Shown piece by piece: positions 15,328 through 24,952 of a stretch of DNA of 64,000 nt. The stretch comes from Aurantimicrobium minutum. GTDB taxonomy: Bacteria > Actinomycetota > Actinomycetes > Actinomycetales > Microbacteriaceae. Both the position numbers and the translations under genes were made by a program. The notes under the pieces were generated by a model, which searched no databases, was not told where the DNA came from, and was given only the letters and a program-made list of their open reading frames with translations. Positions within the stretch are counted from its first letter, which is position 1. Every line of letters starts with the position of its first letter. The stretch covers positions 62,001-126,000 of the forward strand of contig NZ_JARXVT010000004.1 of NCBI RefSeq assembly GCF_029892845.1, given 5' to 3'.

Positions 15328-17988
15328 ATGCAGACCGCTGAAATTCGCCAACGTTGGCTTGACTTTTTTGCTGCGCGTGAGCACACCGTAGTTCCTTCTG
15401 CATCACTTGTCAGTGATGACCCCACTCTTCTCTTCACCGTTGCAGGAATGGTTCCATTCATTCCTTACCTTTCTGGTGTTGTGCCTCCGCCATATCCACG
15501 TGCCACTAGCGTTCAGAAGTGCATTCGTACTCTGGACATTGAAGAAGTAGGAAAGACCACACGTCACGGTACTTTCTTCCAAATGAACGGAAATTTCTCG
15601 TTCGGCGACTACTTCAAAGAGCAAGCCATTGAATACGCCTGGGAACTCCTGACTTCTTCTGAATCTGATGGCGGTCTTGGCTTTGCAGAGAAGGATCTCT
15701 GGGTCACTGTTTATGAAGACGATGACGAAGCCATTGCCTTCTGGAAGAAGACCGCTGGTCTTCCTGACGAGCGCATCCAGCGCCGCGGCAAGGAAGACAA
15801 CTATTGGTCAACAGGCCAGCCCGGTCCTGCAGGTCCGTGTTCTGAAATTTACTTCGACCGTGGTCCTGCCTATGGCATTGAAGGTGGTCCTGTCGCAGAT
15901 GAAGACCGCTACATCGAAATCTGGAACCTTGTTTTCATGCAGTACCTCCGTGGTGAGGGAACTAGCAAAACCGAATTTGAAATCTTGGGTGAACTTCCCA
16001 ACAAAAACATTGACACTGGAATGGGTCTGGAACGTGTTGCTTTCCTCAAGCAAGGCGTAGAAAACCTCTATGAAATCGACCAGGTTCGCCCAGTGCTCGA
16101 TCGTGCTGCTGAACTCGCGGGTGTAACTTACGGCGCAAACCACGAGAACGATGTTCGTCTTCGTGTAGTCGCTGACCACGTTCGTTCCGCACTCATGCTC
16201 ATGGCAGACGGCGTTCAAGCTTCAAACGAAGGTCGCGGATATATCCTGCGTCGTTTGTTGCGTCGCTCTGTTCGTGCCATGCGTTTGCTCGGCGTTGACT
16301 CTGTGACTTTCCCAGAGCTGTTTACGGCTTCCCGCGATGCAATGAAGTCTGCTTACCCTGATGTTGAGAACGAATACGCACGTATTTCGCAGATTGCCTA
16401 TGGTGAAGAAGAAACTTTCCTCAAGACTTTGGCTTCTGGAACCACCATTCTTGATACTGCAGTGACCGAAACTAAGAAGTCAGGTTCTCAAGCACTTGCT
16501 GGCGACACAGCATTCTTGCTTCACGACACCTTCGGTTTCCCCATCGACCTCACCCTCGAAATGGCTGAAGAAGCTGGGCTGAGCGTTGATCGTGCTGCTT
16601 TCGACACTCTGATGCTGGATCAGCGCACACGTGCCAAGGCTGATGCGAAAGCAAAGAAGTCGATTCTTGCCGACCTCTCTATTTACACCGATCTTCGCTC
16701 AAAGGGTGAAACAGTCTTTACCGGTTACACCGACTTAGAGACGGAAACCAGCATTCTTGGTTTGCTCAAAGATGGTCTTCCTGTGCAGAGCGCATCAACC
16801 GGAGACATCGTTGAAGTCATCGTGGGAGCAACTTCTCTCTATGCAGAATCAGGTGGTCAAGTCTCCGATGCTGGTTCCATCATTGGTGACGGTTTTGACC
16901 TTGAAGTTCTCGATGTTCAGAAGCCTGTCAAGGGTCTCGTTTCCCACACGGTCGAGGTTCGAAGTGGTCAGGTAAACGCTGGCGCTCCTGCAACCACAGT
17001 TGTAGACAAGGCATACCGTGCTGCAGCTGCAGCTGCTCACTCGGCTACTCACCTTGTTCACGCAGCATTGCGTGAGGTTCTCGGAGAAACAGCCCACCAG
17101 GCAGGTTCTTTGAACAAGGCTGGCTACATGCGCTTTGACTTCTCATGGAACGAAGCACTTTCTGCTGAAACACGGACAGAAATCGAAGAGATTGCCAACA
17201 ATGCAATCTTGTCCGACTTCGAAGTGGTCACTCGTGAGATGGCTCTTGACGATGCTAAAAAAATGGGCGCAATGGCTCTCTTTGGTGAGAAGTATGGCGA
17301 GACCGTCCGCATGGTTGACATCGGGGGCCCTTGGTCACGCGAACTCTGTGCTGGAACTCACGTTGCTCACTCATCTCAAGTAGGACTTATCAACCTGGTT
17401 AGCGAAGCATCAGTTGGATCTTCAAACCGTCGAGTTGAAGCTTTAGTTGGAGCAGATGCTTTCAAGTCATTGGCTGCTGAACGTGCCATTGTGCATGAGC
17501 TGTCCTCTTCGTTGAAGGCACCTCGTGAACAGGTCACCTCTCGTGTTGCAGACCTCGTTGCCAACCTCAAAGCTGCAGAGCGCAAGATCGCTGAGTTTGA
17601 AGCAGCTGCTGTTCGTGAGCAGATTCCTGCACTTGTTGGTAAGGCTGCTCCTGTAGGTAAGGTCACAGCAATCGTGGAGACCGTTACTGGAGTCGCATCT
17701 GTCGATGATCTTCGAAACTTGGTTACCGGTGTTCGCGAGAAGGTTCAGTCCACCAACAGCGTTATTGCTTTAGGTGCTGTTGTCGACGGCAAGCCTGCCG
17801 TGATTGTTGCCACTACAGAGGCTTCTCGAGGTGAAGGCGCAAAAGCTGGTGCTCTTGCCAAGCTCGCTGCGGGAATCCTTGGCGGTGGCGGCGGCGGTCG
17901 TGATGACATGGCTCAAGGTGGCGGAACGAATGTCGCAGAGCTTGGTTCTGCTCTCCAAGCAATCGTCTCGGAGCTTCGCGGCCTCTAA
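15328..17988 (+). CDS. alaS: Alanine-tRNA ligase
   Basis: AlaRS attaches alanine to tRNA-Ala and edits Ser/Gly mischarging. The 886-residue protein is full length. Visible are the class II catalytic core (RQRWLDFFAAREHTVVPS; GTFFQMNGNFSFGDYFKE; TGMGLERV), the editing domain with Zn ligands HSATH and CAGTH, and the C-terminal C-Ala domain ending in the Gly-rich GGGGGGRDDMAQGGG stretch. It starts two bases after the small membrane protein and overlaps ruvX by one base (TAATG), so these genes are one transcript. Confidence 0.98.
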   Translation: MQTAEIRQRWLDFFAAREHTVVPSASLVSDDPTLLFTVAGMVPFIPYLSGVVPPPYPRATSVQKCIRTLDIEEVGKTTRHGTFFQMNGNFSFGDYFKEQAIEYAWELLTSSESDGGLGFAEKDLWVTVYEDDDEAIAFWKKTAGLPDERIQRRGKEDNYWSTGQPGPAGPCSEIYFDRGPAYGIEGGPVADEDRYIEIWNLVFMQYLRGEGTSKTEFEILGELPNKNIDTGMGLERVAFLKQGVENLYEIDQVRPVLDRAAELAGVTYGANHENDVRLRVVADHVRSALMLMADGVQASNEGRGYILRRLLRRSVRAMRLLGVDSVTFPELFTASRDAMKSAYPDVENEYARISQIAYGEEETFLKTLASGTTILDTAVTETKKSGSQALAGDTAFLLHDTFGFPIDLTLEMAEEAGLSVDRAAFDTLMLDQRTRAKADAKAKKSILADLSIYTDLRSKGETVFTGYTDLETETSILGLLKDGLPVQSASTGDIVEVIVGATSLYAESGGQVSDAGSIIGDGFDLEVLDVQKPVKGLVSHTVEVRSGQVNAGAPATTVVDKAYRAAAAAAHSATHLVHAALREVLGETAHQAGSLNKAGYMRFDFSWNEALSAETRTEIEEIANNAILSDFEVVTREMALDDAKKMGAMALFGEKYGETVRMVDIGGPWSRELCAGTHVAHSSQVGLINLVSEASVGSSNRRVEALVGADAFKSLAAERAIVHELSSSLKAPREQVTSRVADLVANLKAAERKIAEFEAAAVREQIPALVGKAAPVGKVTAIVETVTGVASVDDLRNLVTGVREKVQSTNSVIALGAVVDGKPAVIVATTEASRGEGAKAGALAKLAAGILGGGGGGRDDMAQGGGTNVAELGSALQAIVSELRGL

Positions 17989-18455
17989 TGCGAACTGGCG
18001 TTCGAGTCGGCATAGATATCGGTACCGTTCGAATTGGCGTTTCCCGAAGTGATCGTGACGGCTATTTAGCGACGCCGGTAGAAACGGTAGATCGTGGTTC
18101 CGAGGCTCCACTTTCGCGACTAGTTGCACTCGTTGACGAACTTGACGCCATCGAGATCATTGTGGGATTACCGTTGTCTCTCAACGGTTCTCACACTGCC
18201 TCGACAGACGATGCACTCATGATGGCCCACGAACTCTCGAAACTGACACACGTGTCTATTCGGCTCATAGATGAGCGTCTGACTACTGTTTCTGCGCATT
18301 CAGCCATGCGTGCCGTGGGGAAGAAGCAAAAGCAAACTCGTTCGGTTATTGATCAGGTAGCAGCAGTCATGATTTTGCAGCACGCACTGGATTCAGAGCG
18401 TTCAACGGGAAAGCTCCCGGGTAAAGACCTCAGCGAGTTTCCAGCTCAGTCATAA
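17988..18455 (+). CDS. ruvX: Putative pre-16S rRNA nuclease / Holliday junction resolvase RuvX (YqgF)
   Basis: The YqgF family has an RNase H-like fold; in E. coli it matures the 5' end of 16S rRNA, while a mycobacterial homologue resolves Holliday junctions. The 155-residue protein shows VGIDIGTVRIGVS (first Asp), IIVGLPLSLNGS, LIDERLTTVSA and the late Asp in VIDQVAAVMIL. It begins in a TAATG overlap with alaS, its usual partner in actinobacteria. mltG follows after 43 bases. Confidence 0.93.
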   Translation: MRTGVRVGIDIGTVRIGVSRSDRDGYLATPVETVDRGSEAPLSRLVALVDELDAIEIIVGLPLSLNGSHTASTDDALMMAHELSKLTHVSIRLIDERLTTVSAHSAMRAVGKKQKQTRSVIDQVAAVMILQHALDSERSTGKLPGKDLSEFPAQS

Positions 18456-18498
18456 GGTGCCTCGGTAGGCTGGCAGAAGTCCATTCCACGAACAGGCA

Positions 18499-19650
18499 GT
18501 GATGTTAGACGACCAATTCACCCCAGGCCCAACCCCTCCTTCGGCATCGACATTTTCCGATGTCCCGTCACATGCTGCCGGCAAACGGAGGAAGTCATCA
18601 CGTAACAAGCCAGCACTCGTCATTGGTTCGATCATTGGTGTACTTGTTCTTGTAGGCGCAGTACTGGGTGGTCTTTTTTACACCGGGATCCTCGGTGGCT
18701 CCCAAAACGATTATTCAGGTGGGGGACATGGTGAAGTCATTTTCACTATTGGTGAAGGTGAAATCGGTGATCAAATTGCCAACAATCTTGTCGAAGCTGG
18801 TGTGACTAAAAGTTTTGAATCTTTTTACCAGCTGCTCTTGGAGACCACGCCTGAACCTGTCTTTACTCCTGGTGTCTACAAGCTGAAGTTGGAGATGTCT
18901 GCTCAATCAGCTTTAGATGCCCTCCTGGATCCTGCCAACAGAGTCGAACTGACGGTGACAATTCCTGAGGGCACGACAGAGAAGAACGTTCTCAAGATGC
19001 TTGCTGAGGGACTCTCTATCCCCCTGGCAGATTTTGAAGCTGCCGTTGCAAATCCCGCTGAATACGGAGTTCCAGAACAAGCCACCACCCTTGAAGGTTT
19101 CTTGTTCCCTGCTACCTATACCTTCTCTCCTGGTGTGACTGCTAACGCGGTTATTCAGAGACTTGTCGATGAATCTCTCGCTGCACTTGATTCAGCTGGT
19201 GTTCCCACTGATCAGCGCTGGGAAACAATCATTATGGCTTCGGTCATTCAGCGTGAAAGCGGTCCTGACCCCGAGGACTTGTACAAAATCTCTCGTGTGT
19301 TCCACAACCGTTTGGAACAAGGCATGACGATGGGTTCCGACGTCACAACCTGTTACGGAGCAGGTTTGATTGGCAAGGATTGTTTGCTGATTACCCAAGC
19401 TGCTTTAGATGACACAAGCAACCTCTACAACACCAGAATTCTGACGGGTTTACCCATTGGTCCCATTTCGAATCCTGGTGCTGTGGCTATTGACGCTGCG
19501 TTCAATCCCACTGAGGGACCTTGGTTATTCTTTGTCACCGTAAATCTGACCACAGGTGAAACTGTCTTTACCGAGACAGCAGCAGAACATGAGGCTGCCG
19601 TAGAGCAGTATTACTCCTGGCTTGAAGCGCACCCTGAAGCAGTCGGATAA
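18499..19650 (+). CDS. mltG: Endolytic murein transglycosylase MltG
   Basis: MltG cuts nascent peptidoglycan and is thought to end glycan chains. The start is GTG 18499 or the adjoining ATG 18502. A disordered Pro/Ser N terminus and a basic stretch lead to one membrane helix (about residues 34-58). The extracytoplasmic part has a LysM-like domain and the YceG catalytic domain with ASVIQRESG (catalytic Glu of the family), VFHNRLEQGMTMGSDVT and GLPIGPISNPG. Two cysteines (TTCYG, KDCLL) could form a disulphide. The length of 383 residues is normal for actinobacteria. Confidence 0.94.
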   Translation: MMLDDQFTPGPTPPSASTFSDVPSHAAGKRRKSSRNKPALVIGSIIGVLVLVGAVLGGLFYTGILGGSQNDYSGGGHGEVIFTIGEGEIGDQIANNLVEAGVTKSFESFYQLLLETTPEPVFTPGVYKLKLEMSAQSALDALLDPANRVELTVTIPEGTTEKNVLKMLAEGLSIPLADFEAAVANPAEYGVPEQATTLEGFLFPATYTFSPGVTANAVIQRLVDESLAALDSAGVPTDQRWETIIMASVIQRESGPDPEDLYKISRVFHNRLEQGMTMGSDVTTCYGAGLIGKDCLLITQAALDDTSNLYNTRILTGLPIGPISNPGAVAIDAAFNPTEGPWLFFVTVNLTTGETVFTETAAEHEAAVEQYYSWLEAHPEAVG

Positions 19651-19654
19651 TGAG

Positions 19655-20512
19655 ATGACCTTAGATCTTCAATCTCTCGCGGTGGTCGGCCACCCGATTG
19701 CTCATTCCCTTTCTCCTGCTCTTCATAAAGCGGCCTATTCACAACTGGGCTTGGCGTGGAATTATGAAGCTGTTGATGTTGCTCCTGATGAGTTTGACTC
19801 TTTCTTAGCTTCGCGTGATTCATCTCTGCGTGGAATATCCGTGACGATGCCACATAAAGGGTCAGCTCTTTTAGCTGCGAATACCGTTGATCTGCTGTCG
19901 GAGCAAACAGGATCAGTGAACACCTTGTTGTGTGAATACGACAATGATGGTGTCCGTTCACTTCGGGGATTCAATACAGACGTTTTTGGAATCGTCAATG
20001 CTCTCAGAGACAGTCAACGAGAACATGCTCTACATGTTGCTGTCATCGGGAGCGGAGCAACAGCTTCGTCGGCAGTTGCAGCTGCTGCAGAACTGGGGGC
20101 AGAGCATGTCTCCATCATCGCGAGAACACCACAAAAAGCCTTTTATCTTGAAACAGTAGGCCAAGAATGTGGCGTGAATGTCTCAGTTAATTCGATTGAA
20201 GAGATTGCTTCAATCTCCGAAGTTGATGTTGCGATTTCAACTCTTCCCGGCGACGTTTCTCAATCACTTTCATCTCTTTCAAGGACAACGCAGGCCACAT
20301 TGTTGGACGTTGCTTACAGCCCCTGGCCCAGCGCTCGAGCTGGGGAATGGGCAAGTGCTGGGGGAGAAGTAGTGAGTGGTCTTCGAATGCTTGCTCACCA
20401 AGCACTCATGCAGGTTCGAATATTCGTCGGGGGATCTCCTTTTGATGTGCTTCCGGACGAAGAAGCTGTTAAAAGTGCAATGTTCGCTTCTGTAGGGCTT
20501 GAAACTCTCTAG
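19655..20512 (+). CDS. aroE: Shikimate dehydrogenase
   Basis: This enzyme reduces 3-dehydroshikimate to shikimate with NADPH. From ATG 19655 the protein has 285 residues; the frame is open further upstream but that would run into mltG. Motifs are VVGHPIAHSLSPALHKAAY (substrate binding), GISVTMPHKGS (catalytic Lys), GSVNTLL and GFNTDVFGI (catalytic Asp), and the nucleotide site VIGSGATASSAVAAAAE. The nucleotide motif is a variant of the usual GxGGxx. It starts the aroE-aroC-aroK-aroB-aroQ run. Confidence 0.93.
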   Translation: MTLDLQSLAVVGHPIAHSLSPALHKAAYSQLGLAWNYEAVDVAPDEFDSFLASRDSSLRGISVTMPHKGSALLAANTVDLLSEQTGSVNTLLCEYDNDGVRSLRGFNTDVFGIVNALRDSQREHALHVAVIGSGATASSAVAAAAELGAEHVSIIARTPQKAFYLETVGQECGVNVSVNSIEEIASISEVDVAISTLPGDVSQSLSSLSRTTQATLLDVAYSPWPSARAGEWASAGGEVVSGLRMLAHQALMQVRIFVGGSPFDVLPDEEAVKSAMFASVGLETL

Positions 20513-20552
20513 AGTGCAATTCCTTCCTCCGCGTCTATGACAAACTTGATAC

Positions 20553-21746
20553 ATGCTTAGATGGCTTACCGCAGGTGAATCTCACGGACCAGAACTGATT
20601 GCTGTTCTCGAGGGATTGCCAGCTGGCGTGCCAGTGTTGGCCGAAGATATTCAGCTCGATCTTCAACGTCGTCGTCTCGGCTATGGTCGCGGTGCACGGA
20701 TGAAGTTTGAGCAAGACGAACTCAACATTTCAGGTGGTGTTCGACACGGCAAAAGCCTCGGTGGACCGATTGCTCTTCGCGTGGGAAACAGTGAATGGCC
20801 AAAATGGGTCGACGTAATGAACCCTGCTCCAGTAGATGCCTCCGTACTTGAATCCGGTCGTGGTGCTGCACTTACCAGGCCACGTCCAGGCCACGCAGAC
20901 CTCGTCGGCATGCAGAAGTATGACTTTGATGAGTCACGCCCCATCTTGGAACGTGCAAGTGCACGAGAAACAGCAGCCCGTGTTGCCCTCGGCGCTGTCG
21001 CACGCTCCTTCTTGAACGAGCTGGGTATTACTCTTGTCAGTCACACGATTGCCATTGGTCCGGTTTCGGTTCCAGATGGAACTCCGCTTCCACATGCTTC
21101 AGATGTTGATTCACTCGATGCTGATCCACTCCGTTGCTTTGATAAAGCTACGAGTGACTTGATGTATGCAGAAGTAGAACAAACCCACAAGGATGGCGAC
21201 ACTATTGGTGGGGTTGTTGAGGTGTTGGCATACGGTTTGCCACCCGGGCTTGGCTCTCACGTTCACTGGGACCGCCGCTTAGATTCACAGCTTGCTGCAG
21301 CTCTGATGGGTATTCAAGCCATCAAAGGTGTTGAAGTGGGAGATGGATTCGAAACCACCCGACGCCGTGGCTCCGTTGCGCATGACGAACTCTTTGCTTC
21401 TGATGAGGGAATTGTTCGTGAAACTGATCGTGCTGGAGGCATCGAAGGCGGAATGAGTACGGGAACCGTTCTTCGTGTTCGTGCCGGAATGAAGCCCATC
21501 GCAACTGTGCCTCACGCCTTGCGCACAATCGATACTTCTACCGGAGAAGCAGCCCCTGCTCACCACCAGCGTTCTGATGTGTGTGCTGTTCCAGCTGCTG
21601 GCGTTGTTGCTGAAGCGATGGTCGCATTGACACTTGCGAATGCTGTTCTGGAGAAGTTTGGTGGCGACAGCATTGGCGAGACCAAGCGCAATCTAGACAG
21701 CTACCTCGCCCACATACCGGACTCTGTCCACACTGTCGGCAAGTAA
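20553..21746 (+). CDS. aroC: Chorismate synthase
   Basis: This FMN-dependent enzyme removes phosphate from EPSP to give chorismate, the last step of the shikimate pathway. The 397-residue protein carries the family signatures [37 protein letters not shown]-type [26 protein letters not shown], and [17 protein letters not shown]. The length is normal. aroK follows four bases after the stop. Confidence 0.98.
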   Translation: MLRWLTAGESHGPELIAVLEGLPAGVPVLAEDIQLDLQRRRLGYGRGARMKFEQDELNISGGVRHGKSLGGPIALRVGNSEWPKWVDVMNPAPVDASVLESGRGAALTRPRPGHADLVGMQKYDFDESRPILERASARETAARVALGAVARSFLNELGITLVSHTIAIGPVSVPDGTPLPHASDVDSLDADPLRCFDKATSDLMYAEVEQTHKDGDTIGGVVEVLAYGLPPGLGSHVHWDRRLDSQLAAALMGIQAIKGVEVGDGFETTRRRGSVAHDELFASDEGIVRETDRAGGIEGGMSTGTVLRVRAGMKPIATVPHALRTIDTSTGEAAPAHHQRSDVCAVPAAGVVAEAMVALTLANAVLEKFGGDSIGETKRNLDSYLAHIPDSVHTVGK

Positions 21747-21750
21747 GCAC

Positions 21751-22272
21751 GTGGCATCGCCTGTCGTCGTCTTTATCGGTGCTCCTGCTTCGGGTAAATC
21801 AAAAATCGCCAAGCGGGTTTCGTCACTTCTCGATGTTCCCAGAATTGATACCGACAAAGTAGTGGTTGAGAAGTACGGCCCGATCGTCGACATCTTCGAT
21901 TCTTCGGGTGAAGCAACTTTCCGCAATTACGAACGTGCTGCCGTTGTTGATGCTCTTGCGCAGAAGGCCATTGTGAGTTTGGGCGGGGGAGCAGTGCTCG
22001 ATCCTGCGACTCAGGCAGATTTGAAAAATGTACCTGTTGTTCTTCTCACCGTTTCTGAAGAAGCCGTTGAAGCCAGAATTCAAGGCCCCAAACGACCTCT
22101 TCTGAGGGGTGGAATTGATTCGTGGAAAGAACTTGTTGCTGCCCGTATGCCGATTTATACAGAACTTGCATGGAATACTTTTGATACATCGGCTGGTGAT
22201 CTGGACAAGATAGCTAAAGACATCGTTACTTGGATCAATGCCGGCACTCCACGACAAGGCAGCGCATCATGA
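21751..22272 (+). CDS. aroK: Shikimate kinase
   Basis: Shikimate kinase phosphorylates the 3-hydroxyl of shikimate with ATP. The start is GTG 21751 (VASPVVVFIGAPASGKSKIAKRV), so the P-loop GAPASGKS lies at the N terminus (consensus GxxGxGKS; the middle Gly is Ala-Ser here). Further features are RIDTDKVV, the substrate-binding arginine in FRNYER, and VSLGGGAVLDP. The 173 residues match the family. Its stop overlaps the aroB start in ATGA. Confidence 0.94.
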   Translation: MASPVVVFIGAPASGKSKIAKRVSSLLDVPRIDTDKVVVEKYGPIVDIFDSSGEATFRNYERAAVVDALAQKAIVSLGGGAVLDPATQADLKNVPVVLLTVSEEAVEARIQGPKRPLLRGGIDSWKELVAARMPIYTELAWNTFDTSAGDLDKIAKDIVTWINAGTPRQGSAS

Positions 22273-23354
22273 GTATTTCCCAGATTCACGTCACCGGTGG
22301 CGGCGATTACATGGTCAACATTGGTCGAGGAATGTTGGCCAATCCCGAGTCGTTCTTTGCCCCGATTTTTGGCCCTGCCGTCAATAAAGTTCTGATTATT
22401 CACCCGCCGACCATGGGTGCAATCGCGAACAAGCTTCGTGAACAACTCATGGGTGAACGTGAAGTTCTTCTCGCAGAGGTTCCTGATGCAGAAAACGCAA
22501 AACGCGTGGAAGTTGCAGCTTTCTGCTGGCAAGTATTAGGTCAAGCTGATTTCACTCGTTCGGACGCCATTATTGGTCTCGGCGGTGGAGCTGTAACTGA
22601 CCTTGCTGGTTTTGTTGCCGCTACGTGGCTTCGCGGAGTGAAGTTGATACAAATTCCCACGACGGTTTTGGGGATGGTTGATGCTTCTGTCGGAGGCAAA
22701 ACAGCCATCAATACCGCAGAGGGTAAAAACCTAGTTGGTTGTTTCTATGCTCCACATGCGGTTGTGTGTGACCTAGATGTTCTGGAAAAGCTTCCCCGTA
22801 ATGAACTTCTTGCAGGTTTTGCTGAGGTTGTGAAGTGTGGCTTCATAGCTGAACCTGAAATTCTCGACATCCTTGAAGCTGATGTAGATGTCGCCACTGA
22901 CCCCACTTCTCCTCAATTTCAACGTCTCATTGAACTTTCTGTCGGCATCAAGGCTCGAGTCGTTTCAGAAGACTTCACCGAGCAGGGGCAGCGCGAAATC
23001 CTCAATTACGGACACACTTTGGGCCATGCTATCGAGCACGCTGAGCGATACACCTGGCGTCATGGCGCAGCAATCAGCATCGGTATGGTCTTTGCTGCTG
23101 AGCTCTCTCGCATGACGCAGAATCTTCCTGATGAGGTTGTCGATCGTCATCGACGTATCCTTGAATCTCTCACTCTGCCAACTACGTATGGTGCAGAGGC
23201 CTGGGAGTATTTGTTGGGCACGATGAAACGTGACAAAAAGGCTCGTGGTTCCATGTTGCGCTTTGTTGTTTTGCGCGATGTGGGACAGCCCACCATCTTG
23301 AACGTTCCAGACACGTCGGTACTGTTCACTGCCTACCAAGAACTGACAGCCTAA
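22269..23354 (+). CDS. aroB: 3-dehydroquinate synthase
   Basis: This enzyme turns DAHP into 3-dehydroquinate, using NAD and a divalent metal. I start it at ATG 22269 in the ATGA overlap with aroK, giving MSISQIHVTGGGDYMV; the frame is open 13 codons further. Motifs are IGLGGGAVTDLAGFVAATW (NAD binding), IPTTVLGMVDASVGGKTAIN, FAEVVKCG, and metal ligands in NYGHTLGHAIEH. The length of 361 residues is typical. Confidence 0.96.
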   Translation: MSISQIHVTGGGDYMVNIGRGMLANPESFFAPIFGPAVNKVLIIHPPTMGAIANKLREQLMGEREVLLAEVPDAENAKRVEVAAFCWQVLGQADFTRSDAIIGLGGGAVTDLAGFVAATWLRGVKLIQIPTTVLGMVDASVGGKTAINTAEGKNLVGCFYAPHAVVCDLDVLEKLPRNELLAGFAEVVKCGFIAEPEILDILEADVDVATDPTSPQFQRLIELSVGIKARVVSEDFTEQGQREILNYGHTLGHAIEHAERYTWRHGAAISIGMVFAAELSRMTQNLPDEVVDRHRRILESLTLPTTYGAEAWEYLLGTMKRDKKARGSMLRFVVLRDVGQPTILNVPDTSVLFTAYQELTA

Positions 23355-23374
23355 GTTTCGTTAGGCTTAGTTAT

Positions 23375-23803
23375 ATGGCACGCATTCTTGTTCTCAATGG
23401 CCCAAATCTGGGTCGTCTCGGTTCTCGTGAACCAGATGTTTACGGCAACCAAGATCTTGCTGCCCTCAAAGTTCTGCTCGAAGCAGATGCCCCCTCTCAC
23501 GATATTGATTTGCGTCAGACGGATTCAGAGCCTGAACTGATGTCTTGGTTATTCGAAGCTGTCGATTCGAAGACCCCTGTGATTTTGAACCCTGCCGCAT
23601 TCACTCACTATTCCTACGCTCTTCGCGACGCAGCTGCCATGGTGACCAAAGCTGGTGTTCCCCTCATTGAGGTACACATTTCTAATCCACACTCTCGTGA
23701 AGAATTCCGCCACAACAGCGTAATTTCAGCTGTAGCAACAGGTGTTATTGCGGGATTCGGCTTTGATTCTTACCGTTTAGCTCTGTCTCAACTCACACGC
23801 TAG
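23375..23803 (+). CDS. aroQ: 3-dehydroquinate dehydratase, type II
   Basis: The small dodecameric type II enzyme dehydrates 3-dehydroquinate to 3-dehydroshikimate. The 142-residue protein shows LNGPNLGRLGSREPDVYG (catalytic Arg and Tyr), ILNPAAFTHYSYALRDA and EVHISNPHSREEFRHNSVIS (catalytic His). Reading NLGRLGSR where most have NLNLLGTR is a mild variant. It closes the aro run; efp follows after a 105-base gap. Confidence 0.95.
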   Translation: MARILVLNGPNLGRLGSREPDVYGNQDLAALKVLLEADAPSHDIDLRQTDSEPELMSWLFEAVDSKTPVILNPAAFTHYSYALRDAAAMVTKAGVPLIEVHISNPHSREEFRHNSVISAVATGVIAGFGFDSYRLALSQLTR

Positions 23804-23908
23804 CGCTGCGATGTGCTCGTAATACTGGGCACACACGTAGACTTGTCTGTTGGGTCACCACCCACAGTTTTGCCTTTGGGCATTTTGATTCATAAAAAAG
23901 GAACACAC

Positions 23909-24472
23909 ATGGCTTCTACCGCTGATATCAAGAACGGCATTGTCCTTAACATCGATGGTGCTCTCTGGACAATCATTGAATTCCAGCACGTCAAGCCAGG
24001 TAAGGGTGGAGCTTTCGTTCGCACCAAGATGAAGAACCTGATGACTGGCAAGGTTGTCGACAAGACTTACAACGCTGGTACCAAGATCGACATCACGAAC
24101 GTTGACCGCCGTGACTTCCAGTACCTCTACAACGATGGCAACGAATACGTCTTCATGGACAAAGGCAACTACGAGCAGCTTTCTGTCTCCGAAGTAGTTG
24201 TGGGCGATGCAAAGAACTTCATGTTGGAGAACCAGGACGTTCAGATTGCACTCCACGAAGGAACACCACTTTACGTTGAGCTTCCTGCTTCTGTCGTTCT
24301 TGAGATTACCTACACTGAGCCTGGCCTCCAGGGTGATCGTTCAACCGGTGGAAACAAGCCCGCCACTGTTGAAACAGGCTTTGAAATTCAGGTTCCTTTG
24401 TTCCTGGAAATCGGCACCAAGGTAAAGGTCGACACTCGTGACGGTTCTTACCAGGGTCGCGTAAACGACTAA
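23909..24472 (+). CDS. efp: Translation elongation factor P
   Basis: EF-P relieves ribosome stalling at polyproline. From ATG 23909 ([26 protein letters not shown] ahead) the protein has 187 residues; the longer open frame is non-coding leader. The tip loop reads [16 protein letters not shown] with Lys32 at the modifiable position. No EpmA/EpmB gene is nearby, and EF-P of actinobacteria is known to work unmodified. Described actinobacterial loops read PGKGP as I recall; here Pro is Gly. The C-terminal OB domain ends [17 protein letters not shown], as expected. Confidence 0.97.
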   Translation: MASTADIKNGIVLNIDGALWTIIEFQHVKPGKGGAFVRTKMKNLMTGKVVDKTYNAGTKIDITNVDRRDFQYLYNDGNEYVFMDKGNYEQLSVSEVVVGDAKNFMLENQDVQIALHEGTPLYVELPASVVLEITYTEPGLQGDRSTGGNKPATVETGFEIQVPLFLEIGTKVKVDTRDGSYQGRVND

Positions 24473-24475
24473 TTC

Positions 24476-24889
24476 ATGAGCGCTCGTACTAAAGCGCGCA
24501 AGCGCGCTCTCGATGTGCTTTTTTCAGCAGATGTGAGAGATATCTCAATTTCTGATGCGTTAGAAGCGGAAGCAGAAAGAGCGGCCAGTGAGCCGGAGCG
24601 TTCTGCTTCGTGGCTCTATGCCCGTGAAATTCTTGATGGTGTTATCGACCACAGCGTGGAAATCGATGAAACCATCGAAACATATGCTCGTGGTTGGTCT
24701 CTAGAGCGTATGCCTGCCGTAGATCGTGCAATTGTGCGCATTGCTGTGTGGGAAATCCTGTACAACCCAGAGGTTCCGAGCGCTGTTGCCGTGGATGAAG
24801 CTGTTGAAGCCGCAAAGACCCTGTCAACCGATGAATCCTCTGGATACGTCAACGGCCTGTTGGCTACTATCGCTTCGACTGCAAACTGA
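24476..24889 (+). CDS. nusB: Transcription antitermination factor NusB
   Basis: NusB pairs with S10 (NusE) on boxA RNA to suppress termination in rRNA operons. The 137-residue protein begins MSARTKARKRALDVLFSADVR and contains ETYARGWSLERMPAVDRAIVRIAVWEILYNPEVPSAVAVDEAVEAAKTLSTDESSGYVNGLLA (family core, quoted only to locate it at about residues 60-130). In actinobacteria nusB always follows efp, as here, with three bases between. The pyr operon leader follows. Confidence 0.95.
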   Translation: MSARTKARKRALDVLFSADVRDISISDALEAEAERAASEPERSASWLYAREILDGVIDHSVEIDETIETYARGWSLERMPAVDRAIVRIAVWEILYNPEVPSAVAVDEAVEAAKTLSTDESSGYVNGLLATIASTAN

Positions 24890-24910
24890 TACACTAAGTA
24901 CAACACCGAC

Positions 24911-24952
24911 ATCCTTTAATTTCCGTCCAGAGAGGCGGGGAAGGAGGTCAGA
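24911..24952 (+). promoter_or_regulatory. PyrR-binding RNA loop covering the pyrR Shine-Dalgarno
   Basis: GTCCAGAGAGGC (24925-24936) matches the core of the PyrR-binding loop known from Bacillus pyr attenuators (AGUCCAGAGAGGCU). CCG 24923-24925 pairs with CGG 24936-24938 and CC with GG around the AGAGA loop, with U24926 bulged, the same architecture with changed base pairs. The purine-rich GGGGAAGGA follows, and CCTT 24913-24916 can pair with AAGG 24941-24944. That lower stem takes up the Shine-Dalgarno AAGGAGG (24941-24947), so PyrR with UMP would block translation, the mode described in Mycobacterium smegmatis. Confidence 0.82.
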
